Below are positions 18,238 through 27,254 of a stretch of 47,500 nucleotides of DNA, piece by piece. The stretch comes from Winogradskyella sp. GTDB taxonomy: Bacteria > Bacteroidota > Bacteroidia > Flavobacteriales > Flavobacteriaceae. The stretch lies in contig NZ_JABSSU010000015.1 of the NCBI RefSeq assembly GCF_013213835.1, positions 1-47,500 on the forward strand, written 5' to 3'. Position 1 is the stretch's first letter, and each line of letters begins with the position of its first letter. The notes beneath the pieces were generated by a model. It was not told where the DNA came from. It worked only from the letters and a program-made list of their open reading frames with translations, and searched no databases. The position numbers were made by a program, and so were the translations under genes.

Positions 18238-19479
18238 ATGTTTTCACTTGCTAAAGAAAATATTAAAATAGCTTTTGGTTCTATTAAAGGGCAATTGCTT
18301 CGTACTATATTAACAGTTTTAATTATTGCCATAGGAATAATGGCATTGGTTGGTATACTTAGCGGTGTTTCTGCCTTAGAAAACACTATTTCGAGTAACT
18401 TCTCTTCAATGGGTGCAAACACCTTTAACTTTCAACGCTATGAGTTTAGAGCACAACGTCAAAGTAGTAGAGAACGCCAAAAGATAAATCCAATCATAAG
18501 CTACCGCAATGTTAAGGACTTCATTGATAATTATGACTTTCCATTTACCAAAGTTGCGGTGTCATTCTATGGTTCTTTTGCTTCAGAAGTTAAGTATGAA
18601 AACAAAAAAACAGATCCGGAGGTATCTGTAATTGGTGCTAACGAATACTATATCGAAAACTCAGGATTAGAAATAGAAAAAGGTCGAGCCTTAAACTTCG
18701 CAGATGTAGAAAACAACAATGCAGTTTGTGTCATTGGAGCAGACTTACAAAAGGCATTGTTCCCAGATGAAAACCCTATTGATAAAACCATAAGTATAAG
18801 AGGTTCAAAATTTAAAGTAATTGGAACCATCAAAGGAAAAGGTTCAACTTTTGGAAATAACCAAGATTTAACGGCTGTTTTACCTTTAAAAAAAGCACGC
18901 TCAATTTTCACCAATCCTAATATCAATTATCGACTTAGTGTTAAAGTGGACAAGAAAGACATGCTTGAAGGTGCACAAGATGACGCTATTGTGACTTTTA
19001 GAAATGTACGTGGGCTAAATCCTGTAGAAAAGAATAATTTTGGTATAGAACGAAGTGAAGACCTTATTAATAGAGCCGCTAATAATACTTTAGCTTTGTA
19101 TTGGGCTGCATGGATTATCAGCATTATTACCATATTTGGTTCTACTATAGCCTTGATGAATATTATGCTTGTTTCTGTTAGCGAGCGTACTCGCGAAATC
19201 GGTGTTCGTAAAGCCCTAGGTGCAAAAAGTAAAACGATTGCTTTTCAATTTTTTATTGAAACCATAATTATAGGTCAGTTAGGTGGAATTTTAGGCATTA
19301 TCCTTGGAATTTTAATTGGCTATGGTGTTGCCAAAGGCTTCGACCTAGAATTCTCTACACCATGGGCAGCCATGATTTGGGCCACAAGTATAGCGTTTAT
19401 TGTTGCCATTATTTCTGGTCTATATCCAGCAACTAAAGCAGCAAGATTAGATCCTGTGGAATCGTTGAGATACGAATAA
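18238..19479 (+). CDS. MacB/FtsX-type ABC transporter permease
   Basis: A 413-aa inner-membrane protein with the MacB layout: one transmembrane helix near the start (~20-43, LLRTILTVLIIAIGIMALVG), a periplasmic core domain (~45-270), then three C-terminal helices of an FtsX domain (~283-310, 333-362, 375-398) containing the typical SERTREIGVRKALGAKSKTI loop. Such permeases export peptides or lipoproteins, or work as mechanotransducers, together with an ATPase and often a membrane-fusion protein. None of these partners is encoded next to it, so the ATPase must be elsewhere. A 60-codon ORF follows after two bases. Confidence 0.93.
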   Translation: MFSLAKENIKIAFGSIKGQLLRTILTVLIIAIGIMALVGILSGVSALENTISSNFSSMGANTFNFQRYEFRAQRQSSRERQKINPIISYRNVKDFIDNYDFPFTKVAVSFYGSFASEVKYENKKTDPEVSVIGANEYYIENSGLEIEKGRALNFADVENNNAVCVIGADLQKALFPDENPIDKTISIRGSKFKVIGTIKGKGSTFGNNQDLTAVLPLKKARSIFTNPNINYRLSVKVDKKDMLEGAQDDAIVTFRNVRGLNPVEKNNFGIERSEDLINRAANNTLALYWAAWIISIITIFGSTIALMNIMLVSVSERTREIGVRKALGAKSKTIAFQFFIETIIIGQLGGILGIILGILIGYGVAKGFDLEFSTPWAAMIWATSIAFIVAIISGLYPATKAARLDPVESLRYE

Positions 19480-19481
19480 TC

Positions 19482-19664
19482 TTGAGTCGTCTCTTAACTA
19501 AAATAAAGACTTTTTTGAAAAACTTATTCTTGGATGAGGTTGATAAAGAATACGAACAACTTGATCCTTTGCGCAAAAAATTCAGAGAAATGAACCCTAT
19601 ACATCGTCTTGAGGAAAGACACAAAGAGCAACAAGGCCATAACCATACAAATGATATGTTCTAG
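19482..19664 (+). CDS. Possible small basic/charged protein coupled to the permease gene
   Basis: A 60-aa frame that opens with a TTG two bases after the permease stop codon. It is amphipathic at the N-terminus (KIKTFLKNLFLDEVD) and then very charged, with DPLRKKFREMNPIHRLEERHK and a His-rich end, GHNHTNDMF. Its composition looks like a real protein, and the tight spacing suggests translational coupling. I do not recognise the family, and the start codon is not ATG, so it may also be chance. Confidence 0.45.
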   Translation: MSRLLTKIKTFLKNLFLDEVDKEYEQLDPLRKKFREMNPIHRLEERHKEQQGHNHTNDMF

Positions 19665-19686
19665 TTATCTTTCTTTATTGAGCACT

Positions 19687-20163
19687 TTATTTTTGTCTGA
19701 TTAAATTTTCAAAGTACTTAAACAACTCTCCTTTAGTGATATTTGCTCCTTGCTGAACTAATTTAAAAATATCTCGATGCTTGTCATCTGAGTACTCTTT
19801 TTTTGCATTAAAAAACTCAATATCATCTGACAATAAATTATCTCTTAACCACTGAAAACCTTCTTTTGTGGTTAAATCTGCCTTATCTTCTTTCAACTTC
19901 AAAGCAATAAGATGCATATCTTTCTCCTTACACTTAAAAAGGTGTATTTGATTTGGTGAAATATGTTCTAAATATTCAACCTTGTTAAGGACTCCATACC
20001 AAACTAAATCACTAAAAACGTCTAACTCCTGCTCTGCCGCTTCTGGTTTGTTCTTCTTTATATCTTCCCATTCGTCTGCAGTTATAGATTGTGTAGCTAA
20101 AAAGTTTATGAACTCTTGGTGTAATTCTTCAAACTGCTCTTTTGTTAATCTTGCGTATTTCAT
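19687..20163 (-). CDS. Conserved flavobacterial protein, DUF6495-like
   Basis: 158 aa, soluble, no signal peptide. It begins MKYARLTKEQFEELHQEF and has a mostly helical, charged sequence. From memory this resembles a flavobacterial family annotated DUF6495, function unknown; the family name is not verified. The start codon overlaps the TGA stop of the upstream GDPD gene in an ATGA arrangement (20160-20163), so the two are very likely co-translated. Convergent with the permease unit. Confidence 0.85.
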   Translation of the reverse strand: MKYARLTKEQFEELHQEFINFLATQSITADEWEDIKKNKPEAAEQELDVFSDLVWYGVLNKVEYLEHISPNQIHLFKCKEKDMHLIALKLKEDKADLTTKEGFQWLRDNLLSDDIEFFNAKKEYSDDKHRDIFKLVQQGANITKGELFKYFENLIRQK

Positions 20164-21059
20164 TTTAGCTGAATTTTTTTCAGTATCTCTTTTTTATTTA
20201 TAGCATTAAATGCTTCAAATGGTCTATCGGTTGCTAATATATTAACACCTTTACTATACCAATTCTTGTACAAACTATCGCCTCTAGCTTCTGCTTGCCT
20301 ATCTAAGTTTCCTAAAGTTCCAAGAATGCAAAGCATATTCTTTTCTTTAAGTCGCTTATAAAGTGATGCATTAGATAAACGTGTACCTGTAAATGCTAAC
20401 ATGTTTTCTGTTGGAATATTAGTTTCTAGCAACCTATCAAATTCCTTATGATTTCTAGCTGAAACAGATAATAATAAGTTAGGATTTAAGTTATAAGCAG
20501 ACTGCGCTTGAGCTACATCATAGGTAATAATAATACAAACATCTTCCGCATTTGCTTTTTTTATCGCATCAATCACAGCTTTCTGACTGACACTGCGTTT
20601 GATGTCAACGGTAAGTAAAACATTGTTTTCCCTACTCCATTCTAAAACCTCTGAAAACAATGGAATTCTAAAGTTCGTTTTGTTGCCAAAATCATCAACA
20701 AGATTTAATCTTTTTATCTGATTATAAGTTTTATTTTTAACTAATCCTGAACCATTTGTGGTTCTATCCAATGAATTATCATGCATTAAAATGAGCTGGC
20801 CATCTTTAGTTTGAGCAATATCAATCTCGTAAATAGCAGTAATACTATCGTTTACGTATGTAATCGTTTCTAAACAGTTTTCAGGATAGTTTTTAAGTCC
20901 TTTTCCACCGCGATGCACACTGATATTAGGATAATCTGACGAGGAGGCTTTGAAAACTTCAATCAGCTTTGATTTGTTATCAATGTCAGTATTACTTTCT
21001 AAGTTTTTACAACCTAAAAAAGAAAAGACAAATACGAGTAATAATACAAATTGCTTCAT
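20160..21059 (-). CDS. Glycerophosphodiester phosphodiesterase family lipoprotein
   Basis: Predicted to hydrolyse glycerophosphodiesters to an alcohol and glycerol 3-phosphate, acting at a membrane outside the cytoplasm. The N-terminus is a lipoprotein signal with lipobox FLGC (Cys17). Catalytic GDPD residues are present: HR at 49-50 (VHRGG), PENC (Glu60), YEIDIAQTKDG (Glu78, Asp80) and MHDNSLDRTTNGSG (His93). The TIM barrel continues to ATDRPFEA near the end. Length 299 aa is normal. First gene of a two-gene unit with the DUF6495-like protein, with a 4-bp overlap. Confidence 0.92.
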   Translation of the reverse strand: MKQFVLLLVFVFSFLGCKNLESNTDIDNKSKLIEVFKASSSDYPNISVHRGGKGLKNYPENCLETITYVNDSITAIYEIDIAQTKDGQLILMHDNSLDRTTNGSGLVKNKTYNQIKRLNLVDDFGNKTNFRIPLFSEVLEWSRENNVLLTVDIKRSVSQKAVIDAIKKANAEDVCIIITYDVAQAQSAYNLNPNLLLSVSARNHKEFDRLLETNIPTENMLAFTGTRLSNASLYKRLKEKNMLCILGTLGNLDRQAEARGDSLYKNWYSKGVNILATDRPFEAFNAINKKEILKKIQLK

Positions 21060-21161
21060 TAGATATTATCTTTTATTTGGGATACCGCTTTTCAGCGAGA
21101 ATATTTCAACAATAATACTTGAATTCGCATTGTACTGCTTTATAAGTATTAGTTTCAATAA

Positions 21162-21191
21162 AAAAACCGCTTAGAGAACTAAACGGTTTTT
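21162..21191 (-). terminator. Terminator of the rpsF-rpsR-rplI operon
   Basis: Stem AAAAACCG...CGGTTTTT with an inner TTAG/CTAA and an AGAA loop (one C-A mismatch), 20 bp after the rplI stop on the minus strand and followed there by T residues. Confidence 0.75.
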
Positions 21192-21211
21192 AAATTTATA
21201 GTTTTTAAGAA

Positions 21212-21661
21212 TTATTTCTCAGCTACTACTTCAAAAGGTAAGTCTACAGTAACTTCTCTGTGTAATCTTACAACAGCATTGTACTTACCTAATCGCTTTA
21301 CATTACCACCAATTACATTGATGAATTTCTTATCAATTTCTTGACCTTCTTTTTGTAAAGCTGCAGATAAATCAATATTGTTTACTGATCCAAATAATTT
21401 GTCTCCTGTACCAACTTTAGATGCAATCTTAATTTCTAAACCAGCTAACACATCCGCAACAGCTTTTGCTTCGTCAACAATCTTCTTCTCTTTAAAAGCA
21501 CGTTGCTTTAAAGTTTCTGCTAACATTTTCTTTGCTGAAGGAGTTGCCATGATAGCGTGTCCTTGAGGAATTAAAAAGTTTCTACCATAACCGTTCTTTA
21601 CTGTTACAATATCGTCTTTAAATCCTAAATTTTCAACGTCTTGTTTTAATATAAGTTCCAT
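21212..21661 (-). CDS. rplI: 50S ribosomal protein L9
   Basis: A large-subunit protein that binds 23S rRNA domain V. The 149-aa sequence has the family opening MELILKQDVENLGFKDD and the signature GYGRNFLIPQGHA, a long helix, and a C-terminal domain. Last gene of the classical rpsF-rpsR-rplI operon, 12 bp after rpsR. Confidence 0.97.
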   Translation of the reverse strand: MELILKQDVENLGFKDDIVTVKNGYGRNFLIPQGHAIMATPSAKKMLAETLKQRAFKEKKIVDEAKAVADVLAGLEIKIASKVGTGDKLFGSVNNIDLSAALQKEGQEIDKKFINVIGGNVKRLGKYNAVVRLHREVTVDLPFEVVAEK

Positions 21662-21673
21662 TGTTATGATATT

Positions 21674-21970
21674 TTACTTTAATAAATCAGCAACATATGG
21701 CATTAAAGCTAAATGTCTAGCTCTTTTTACAGCCACAGATACTTTTCTTTGATATTTTAATGAAGTTCCTGTTAAACGTCTTGGTAATAATTTACCTTGC
21801 TCGTTCACAAAGTTTAATAAGTAGTCAGCATCTTTGTAATCTACATACTTAATACCAGACTTTTTGAAACGACAGTACTTCTTAGTTTTTGTAGTTTCTA
21901 TGTTAAGCGGAGTTAAATATCTAATTTCTCCGTCTTTTTTTCCTTTTGCTTGTTGTTCTATAGATGACAT
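21674..21970 (-). CDS. rpsR: 30S ribosomal protein S18
   Basis: A small-subunit platform protein that pairs with S6. The 98-aa sequence contains [39 protein letters not shown] and [12 protein letters not shown], typical of S18. The N-terminal extension ([18 protein letters not shown]) is usual in Bacteroidota. Two bases separate it from rpsF. Confidence 0.97.
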   Translation of the reverse strand: MSSIEQQAKGKKDGEIRYLTPLNIETTKTKKYCRFKKSGIKYVDYKDADYLLNFVNEQGKLLPRRLTGTSLKYQRKVSVAVKRARHLALMPYVADLLK

Positions 21971-21972
21971 AA

Positions 21973-22311
21973 TTAAGCTTTTTGTTTGTTTCTTTCTCTT
22001 CTCTTCTCAGCCCAAGCAATTGCATGCTTGTCTAATTTTACAGTTAAGTAACGCATAAAACGCTCATCACGTCTAAACTCTAATTCTAAAGTTTCGATTA
22101 CTTCGCCAGCAACTTGGTACTCAAATAAGTGATAAAAACCACTCTTTTTGTTTTGGATTGGATAAGCTAACTTTTTTAAGCCCCAATCTTCTTTAGCAAT
22201 CATCTTAGCACCTTTAGAAACAAGAAAATCTTCGTATTTCTTTACTGTTTCCTTTATCTGATCTTCAGATAAAACGGGATTTAAGATGAAAACAGTTTCG
22301 TAATTATTCAT
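21973..22311 (-). CDS. rpsF: 30S ribosomal protein S6
   Basis: A small-subunit protein, 112 aa, beginning [18 protein letters not shown], with the [18 protein letters not shown] strand pair and [10 protein letters not shown]. It is the first gene of the rpsF-rpsR-rplI operon and has a good promoter 34 nt upstream. No ssb or priB gene is inserted here. Confidence 0.97.
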   Translation of the reverse strand: MNNYETVFILNPVLSEDQIKETVKKYEDFLVSKGAKMIAKEDWGLKKLAYPIQNKKSGFYHLFEYQVAGEVIETLELEFRRDERFMRYLTVKLDKHAIAWAEKRRERNKQKA

Positions 22312-22344
22312 AATAAATTGTTTTGTTTATTGTTAAAACGGGTG

Positions 22345-22375
22345 CAAAAATAAGCAATAATTCTAATTCCGGCAA
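22345..22375 (-). promoter_or_regulatory. Promoter of the rpsF operon
   Basis: On the minus strand TTG (22375-22373), a 20-nt spacer, then TATTTTTG (22352-22345), a full match to the flavobacterial TTG-N17-23-TAnnTTTG pattern. The 3' end is 34 nt from the rpsF ATG. Confidence 0.7.
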
Positions 22376-22448
22376 CGTTTTTGAATGTAAAATTGCTTAT
22401 AAAATTTGAAAAAATTACTATGTTAAAATTAACACTTTAACGATAAAA

Positions 22449-22480
22449 TTTGTTTTTTAACCGAAATTATTGTACTATTG
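22449..22480 (+). promoter_or_regulatory. Promoter of the LytTR response regulator
   Basis: TTTG at 22449-22452, 20-nt spacer, TACTATTG at 22473-22480, one mismatch from TAnnTTTG. The ATG is at 22514. Confidence 0.5.
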
Positions 22481-22513
22481 TCGATATCTTAACCTAATAA
22501 AACATATAATGTT

Positions 22514-23209
22514 ATGACTTTAAACTGTGTAGTTGTTGATGATTCTGCGATCCAACGTCTCTCAATAGTTAAATTAATTGAGAATCATTCGTCTTTAAAT
22601 CTTATAGCAGAATACAGCAGTGCATTAGAAACTAAAAACGGTCTTAATACGCACAAGGTAGATTTAATCTTTTTAGATATAGAGATGCCAGTATTAAACG
22701 GTTTTGAACTTTTAGATGTACTCAACAACAAACCCCAAATTATTTTTGTTACCGGTAAAACCGAATATGCTTTTAAAGCATTTAATTACGACGCTACCGA
22801 TTATCTTCAAAAGCCAATTACCAAAGAACGTTTCAATACTGCTGTAGAAAAAGCAATTGAACAGCATAAATTAAAATTAGATTTTAACGAAACGGATGGT
22901 GAACACATCTTTGTAAAGAGTAACCTTAAAAAACGTAAGGTATACATCAAAGACATTAAGTGGATAGAAGCTTTAGGTGATTACGTAAAAGTTGTAACAG
23001 AAGAAAACAGCTTAGTTGTATTATCAACAATGAAAGCTTTTGAAAAAGAATTACCAGAAGGCAAGTTCTTAAGAATTCACAAATCATATATCGTGAACTT
23101 GGACAAAATCGATCGCTTCAATAGTAAAAACGTTGAAGTTGGTGCCTACGAAATTCCGTTAAGTAGAAATAAAAAGACGCAATTAGTGGATGCACTTAAT
23201 AACATGTAA
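22514..23209 (+). CDS. LytTR-family response regulator
   Basis: A 231-aa two-component regulator. The receiver domain is complete: acidic pair Asp9-Asp10 (VVVDDS), phospho-acceptor Asp55 (IFLDIEMP), Thr80 and Lys100 (LQKPIT). A LytTR DNA-binding domain follows (~125-230) with KFLRIHKSYIVNLDKIDRF. No sensor kinase is adjacent, so it is an orphan in this window. It shares its architecture with the regulator at 1014-1811, whose phosphorylation site is lost. It has its own promoter and terminator. Confidence 0.95.
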   Translation: MTLNCVVVDDSAIQRLSIVKLIENHSSLNLIAEYSSALETKNGLNTHKVDLIFLDIEMPVLNGFELLDVLNNKPQIIFVTGKTEYAFKAFNYDATDYLQKPITKERFNTAVEKAIEQHKLKLDFNETDGEHIFVKSNLKKRKVYIKDIKWIEALGDYVKVVTEENSLVVLSTMKAFEKELPEGKFLRIHKSYIVNLDKIDRFNSKNVEVGAYEIPLSRNKKTQLVDALNNM

Positions 23210-23236
23210 CAACACATTATTGTTTAAAAGATAAAG

Positions 23237-23266
23237 AATCCTAGCAGTTACCTGTTAGGATTTTTT
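23237..23266 (+). terminator. Terminator between the LytTR gene and priA
   Basis: An 11-bp stem (23237-23247 with 23252-23262, one G-T pair), TTAC loop, T6 tail. The priA gene converges on it from the other side. Confidence 0.85.
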
Positions 23267-23269
23267 AAT

Positions 23270-25723
23270 TTAATAACTATCTACATTCAAAATAACTCTA
23301 ACAGACCTAAAGTCTTTAACAGCATTAAAACTGTTATCTATTTTCCTAATCGCTTCTTTAGTTTTTAACAACGATTGATTTGGCGGAATCTTAATTAAGA
23401 TATTTTTGTTGTACAGATTTCTGATTCTAGAAATTGGCGGAAATTCTGGTCCAAGTACATTAGTCTTAAATACTTGCTTTAGTGATTTTGCATACCAATC
23501 TGCGGCAGTATTAACACGATTATAATCTTTATGCTTTAGTGTAATCTTAACCAACCTATAAATTGGCGGATACTTAAAATTATAACGGTCATTCATTTGC
23601 TCTGCAAACATATCCTTGTATGCATTTACAGAGACCTGTTGCAAAATATTATGATGTGGATTATACGTTTGAATTAGTACTTTTCCTCTTACATCGGTTC
23701 GTCCTGCTCTTCCAGAAACTTGGGCCATTAATTGGTAACTTCGCTCGTGAGCTCTAAAGTCTGGGAAGTTCAAAAGGTTATCAGCATTTAAAATACCAAC
23801 CAATTTTACATGTCTAAAGTCTAAACCTTTAGTCAGCATTTGGGTTCCGACTAAAACATCTATTTCCTTTTGTTCAAAACGCGTAATTAACTTTTCAAAA
23901 CCATACTTACCTCTAGTAGTATCTAAATCCATACGAGCTACATTATGGTTTGGAAACAATTCTTTGACTTCTTCCTCTATCTGCTCAGTACCAAAACCTT
24001 TTGTATCTAATGTCGGATTTCCACATGCCTCACAGCTTTTTGGCATTGCTGTATGATATCCGCAATAATGACAACGCAATTGATTTTTATATTGATGATA
24101 AGTTAGACTAACATCGCAACTTGGGCATTGTGGTGAATGTCCGCAAGTAGTACATTCTATAATTGGTGAATAACCTCTTCTATTCTGAAATAATATAATT
24201 TGAAATCCTTCTTCTAAAGTTTCTGTCATTTCCACAATCATTCGGTCAGAGAAATGACCTTTCATGCGCTTTCTTTTGTACTTATCTGCAAGGTCAACCA
24301 ATTCAATATCTGGCATCAACACATTATTAAATCGGGTATTGAGCTCAACCAAACCGTATTTGCCTTGGCTTGCATTAAAATAACTTTCTAAACTTGGTGT
24401 TGCAGAACCTAAAAGTGTTTTAGCACCATGCAAATTTGCTAATACTACAGCCGCATCTCTTGCATGATATCTTGGCGCCGGGTCAAATTGCTTGTAAGAT
24501 TGCTCGTGTTCTTCATCTACGATGATTAATCCTAAATTCTTAAATGGTAATAATAATGACGAACGCGCGCCAATTATAATTTCAGCTTTTTCAGGATTAT
24601 GAAGCATGTTATTCCAAACCTCAACACGTTCGTTTCCTGAATATCGACTATGAAACACAGCTACTTTTTCACCAAAATAGTCTTGCAATCTCTGGACCAG
24701 TTGGGTCGTTAATGCAATCTCTGGCAACAAGTACAGTACTTGTTTACCTTTCTTTAATTGCTCTTTTATAAGCTGAACATAGATTTCTGTTTTTCCTGAA
24801 GAGGTGACACCATGTAATAATGTGACTGATTTGGTTTCAAACTCATTCTTAATACTATCAAAAGCTACTTGCTGAGCTTCAGTTAAAATCTTTACTCTTG
24901 AATTTCCTTCACCTTCAAACTGAACTCTATCTGTTTGAATATGGTAATCTTCTAAAATTCCTTTATCTATTAGAGTCTTTATTATTGTTGAAGATGCTTC
25001 GCTTTTTTTTACTAGTTCTGATACTTTAACAGGTTCTTTACTAGATGCTGTAAGCGTGAAAAGTGTTAGTAATACTTCGCGTTGCTTGGTAGCTCTTTTA
25101 TTTAAAACTTCGAGTAAACCTTGTAAACTTTCTTCAGATTTATAATCATTATGAAGCTTAATATAGCGTACCAGCTTAGGTTGGTATTTTTCATAAAGCT
25201 CTTCTTGAAGATTAAGTACTCGTTTTTCAACCAAATTATTAATAACTGGTAAAACGCGTTTCTTATCTAAAATAGAAACCACATCTTGTATTTTTAGTGA
25301 AGACTGATATTGTAGCGCTTCATAAATTAAAAACTCATCATCTTTTAATGATTGCTCATCAATTTCTGTAGATTCATTTTTAGATATAATGGTTTCACTC
25401 TCTAAAATAAACGCATTTGGCATTGCTGCTCGCATTACTTCACCAACACTGCACATATAATAGGATGCAATCCATTTCCAATGGCTTAATTGTTTTGAAG
25501 TAATAACTGGTGATTCATCTAATATTTGATGAATTGTTTTTGCCTCGTAAGCTGTTGGTGGAATGTTATGAATCTTATATGCTAAAGCCGTATATATTTT
25601 GCTTTTACCAAAAGGTACAGCAACACGCATACCTGTTTTAATAAAATTAGCTTCAGCTTCAGTAATATGATAAGTAAATGCTTTTTGAAGCGGTATTGGT
25701 AATATGACGTCTAGGAAGTGAAT
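23270..25723 (-). CDS. priA: Primosomal protein N' (replication restart helicase)
   Basis: An ATP-dependent 3'-5' DNA helicase that reloads the replisome at stalled forks. Numbering from my start: Walker A GVTSSGKT (305-312), DEEH box (403-406), eight zinc-binding cysteines (523, 526, 532, 535, 550, 553, 563, 566) and a C-terminal helicase domain with QVSGRAGR. The first ATG in frame is at 25630, but 31 further in-frame codons upstream encode the conserved PriA N-terminus (FLDVILPIPLQKAFTYHI), preceded by a stop at 25732-25730. This extension holds no ATG, GTG or TTG; an ATT at 25723 falls exactly where homologues have their initiator Met. I take ATT as the start (817 aa, the usual length). 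Confidence 0.9.
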   Translation of the reverse strand: MHFLDVILPIPLQKAFTYHITEAEANFIKTGMRVAVPFGKSKIYTALAYKIHNIPPTAYEAKTIHQILDESPVITSKQLSHWKWIASYYMCSVGEVMRAAMPNAFILESETIISKNESTEIDEQSLKDDEFLIYEALQYQSSLKIQDVVSILDKKRVLPVINNLVEKRVLNLQEELYEKYQPKLVRYIKLHNDYKSEESLQGLLEVLNKRATKQREVLLTLFTLTASSKEPVKVSELVKKSEASSTIIKTLIDKGILEDYHIQTDRVQFEGEGNSRVKILTEAQQVAFDSIKNEFETKSVTLLHGVTSSGKTEIYVQLIKEQLKKGKQVLYLLPEIALTTQLVQRLQDYFGEKVAVFHSRYSGNERVEVWNNMLHNPEKAEIIIGARSSLLLPFKNLGLIIVDEEHEQSYKQFDPAPRYHARDAAVVLANLHGAKTLLGSATPSLESYFNASQGKYGLVELNTRFNNVLMPDIELVDLADKYKRKRMKGHFSDRMIVEMTETLEEGFQIILFQNRRGYSPIIECTTCGHSPQCPSCDVSLTYHQYKNQLRCHYCGYHTAMPKSCEACGNPTLDTKGFGTEQIEEEVKELFPNHNVARMDLDTTRGKYGFEKLITRFEQKEIDVLVGTQMLTKGLDFRHVKLVGILNADNLLNFPDFRAHERSYQLMAQVSGRAGRTDVRGKVLIQTYNPHHNILQQVSVNAYKDMFAEQMNDRYNFKYPPIYRLVKITLKHKDYNRVNTAADWYAKSLKQVFKTNVLGPEFPPISRIRNLYNKNILIKIPPNQSLLKTKEAIRKIDNSFNAVKDFRSVRVILNVDSY

Positions 25724-25793
25724 TACGATTTACAATTTTAGATTGTTGATATTTGAATAGTCCAGTATTTTAGTTTACACTTCTAACTTCTAG

Positions 25794-26216
25794 CTACTCT
25801 ACTCGCTTCCAATATTGAGTCTTATAGAAAAATGCAACATAACCTCTAACCCTTAATGTATCTGAATCTTCAGTGAGTTTTAAAGTGCATTTATAGACTT
25901 TACCATTTTCTGGATTTGTAATGGTTCCGCCTTCGTACATGTCATCCTCTAACTCTAATCCTTCAATAATTCGCATGCCTAAAATAGGCTGATTCTTTTT
26001 ATCACCTTTACAGGCATCGCATACAGCATTTGCTCTATCCTTATTAATTATCTCTATTATTTTACCATAAACCTTTCTATCCTTTTCATAAATCTCAATG
26101 ATTGACTTTGCTTTTCCGGTTTCATCGTCGATAGACTTCCATTTACCGAAAATGCTTTGCGCATTTACACTTGACAAAATACATACAAATAAAAGAGTGG
26201 TTAAAATGTTTTTCAT
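25794..26216 (-). CDS. DUF2147 family exported protein
   Basis: About 140 aa, with a signal peptide MKNILTTLLFVCILSSVNA followed by QSIFGKWKSIDDETGK, the DUF2147 opening, then a compact beta domain with a Cys pair (CDACKG) and a GTITNPENGKVYKC strand, ending GYVAFFYKTQYWKRV. The function of the family is unknown; it is periplasmic or surface-located. The ATG at 26216 gives a clean signal peptide. The ATG at 26222 overlaps the upstream stop (ATGA) and adds two residues; both are possible. It is in an operon with the YihY-like gene. Confidence 0.9.
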   Translation of the reverse strand: MKNILTTLLFVCILSSVNAQSIFGKWKSIDDETGKAKSIIEIYEKDRKVYGKIIEIINKDRANAVCDACKGDKKNQPILGMRIIEGLELEDDMYEGGTITNPENGKVYKCTLKLTEDSDTLRVRGYVAFFYKTQYWKRVE

Positions 26217-26218
26217 AA

Positions 26219-27163
26219 TCATAGATTTATTTTTTTTAATCGTCTTAAGGTGGCATTAAGCTCATAGCCCAACAGCAAAATATTAGCATTTAACCATAAA
26301 TATAATAACAAGATTAAAAGCGCACCAATTGAACCATATAACTTATTATACTGAGAAAAATTGTCAATATATATACCAAATAAGTATGAAGTTAAGATAA
26401 TTAATAATGTTGTTAGTAATGCGCCGATTGAAAAAAAACGCGTTAATCGACCTTCCTTTGTTCCAAAATAATATAAAGTTGCAGTAGCTAAGTACACCAT
26501 CAAAACAAAAAATAAATACTTAAAAAATATAACCCATCCCAAATCATCAGAAGATCCTTCAATGGTTGTTCCGCTTATACTTTCATACAAAGGTGCAATA
26601 ATATAAATCTGGAAATACCCAAAAACAGCAACTGTCAATAACATTAAAATTGCCAAGATCAGAGCAACACCTAACGCATAGAGATACTGCTGAAAGACAT
26701 TACGTGTAAGTTGTTCGTGATAAGAATTCTCAAATCCTGAAAATACAGCATTCACACCATTTGCCATAAGTAACATTGACAATAAAAATACAGACGACAA
26801 CAAACCTGTGCCACTACCGCTGTTGATATTTTCAAAAATATTAGAGAAAAAGAATTCAGAAGTTTGTGGTGGTAAAAAGGAATTTAAGAACAGTTCAAAC
26901 TCATTTTGAAAATTCTCTATAGGTATGTACGGCATTAAAATAATGACAAACAATAAAAAAGGAAAAATAGCTGTAAAGAAACTAAAAGCAATTGCTCCTG
27001 CTCTAGTTGTTAATGTCCCTTTTACAATACCTAACACATATAATTCTAACAAATCATAAACCGATAAACCTTCAAAACCTGGTAACTTAATCTGCTTAAA
27101 AAAACGTACAATTAAATTAACTACAGGAATTTTATTTAGCTTTTCTTCTATTGGTTTAGACAT
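26219..27163 (-). CDS. YihY/BrkB family inner-membrane protein
   Basis: 314 aa, six strongly hydrophobic helices, with TTRAGAIAFSFFTAIFPFLLF, the family signature of YihY (once misnamed ribonuclease BN), near residues 55-75, and the closing helices YGSIGALLILLLYLWLNANI. The molecular role is unsettled. It is downstream of nadC on the same strand, with an 86-bp spacer filled by a 9-bp tandem repeat, and overlaps the DUF2147 gene by an ATGA junction at most. Confidence 0.93.
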   Translation of the reverse strand: MSKPIEEKLNKIPVVNLIVRFFKQIKLPGFEGLSVYDLLELYVLGIVKGTLTTRAGAIAFSFFTAIFPFLLFVIILMPYIPIENFQNEFELFLNSFLPPQTSEFFFSNIFENINSGSGTGLLSSVFLLSMLLMANGVNAVFSGFENSYHEQLTRNVFQQYLYALGVALILAILMLLTVAVFGYFQIYIIAPLYESISGTTIEGSSDDLGWVIFFKYLFFVLMVYLATATLYYFGTKEGRLTRFFSIGALLTTLLIILTSYLFGIYIDNFSQYNKLYGSIGALLILLLYLWLNANILLLGYELNATLRRLKKINL

Positions 27164-27254
27164 TTAGATTTTAGACTTGTTAGACGTATTCGACCCCTTA
27201 GACTTGTTAGATATATTAGACCTTTTAGACGGTTAGATATTTAGACTTATTAGA
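27164..27254. repeat. 9-bp tandem repeat TTAGACnnn, about 11 units
   Basis: TTAGA(C) begins at 27164, 27171, 27180, 27198, 27207, 27216, 27225, 27233, 27241 and 27250, plus a degenerate TTCGAC at 27189. Most periods are exactly 9, a few 7 or 8. The array fills the whole gap between the nadC stop (which lies inside the last unit) and the YihY-type start codon. Confidence 0.85.
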
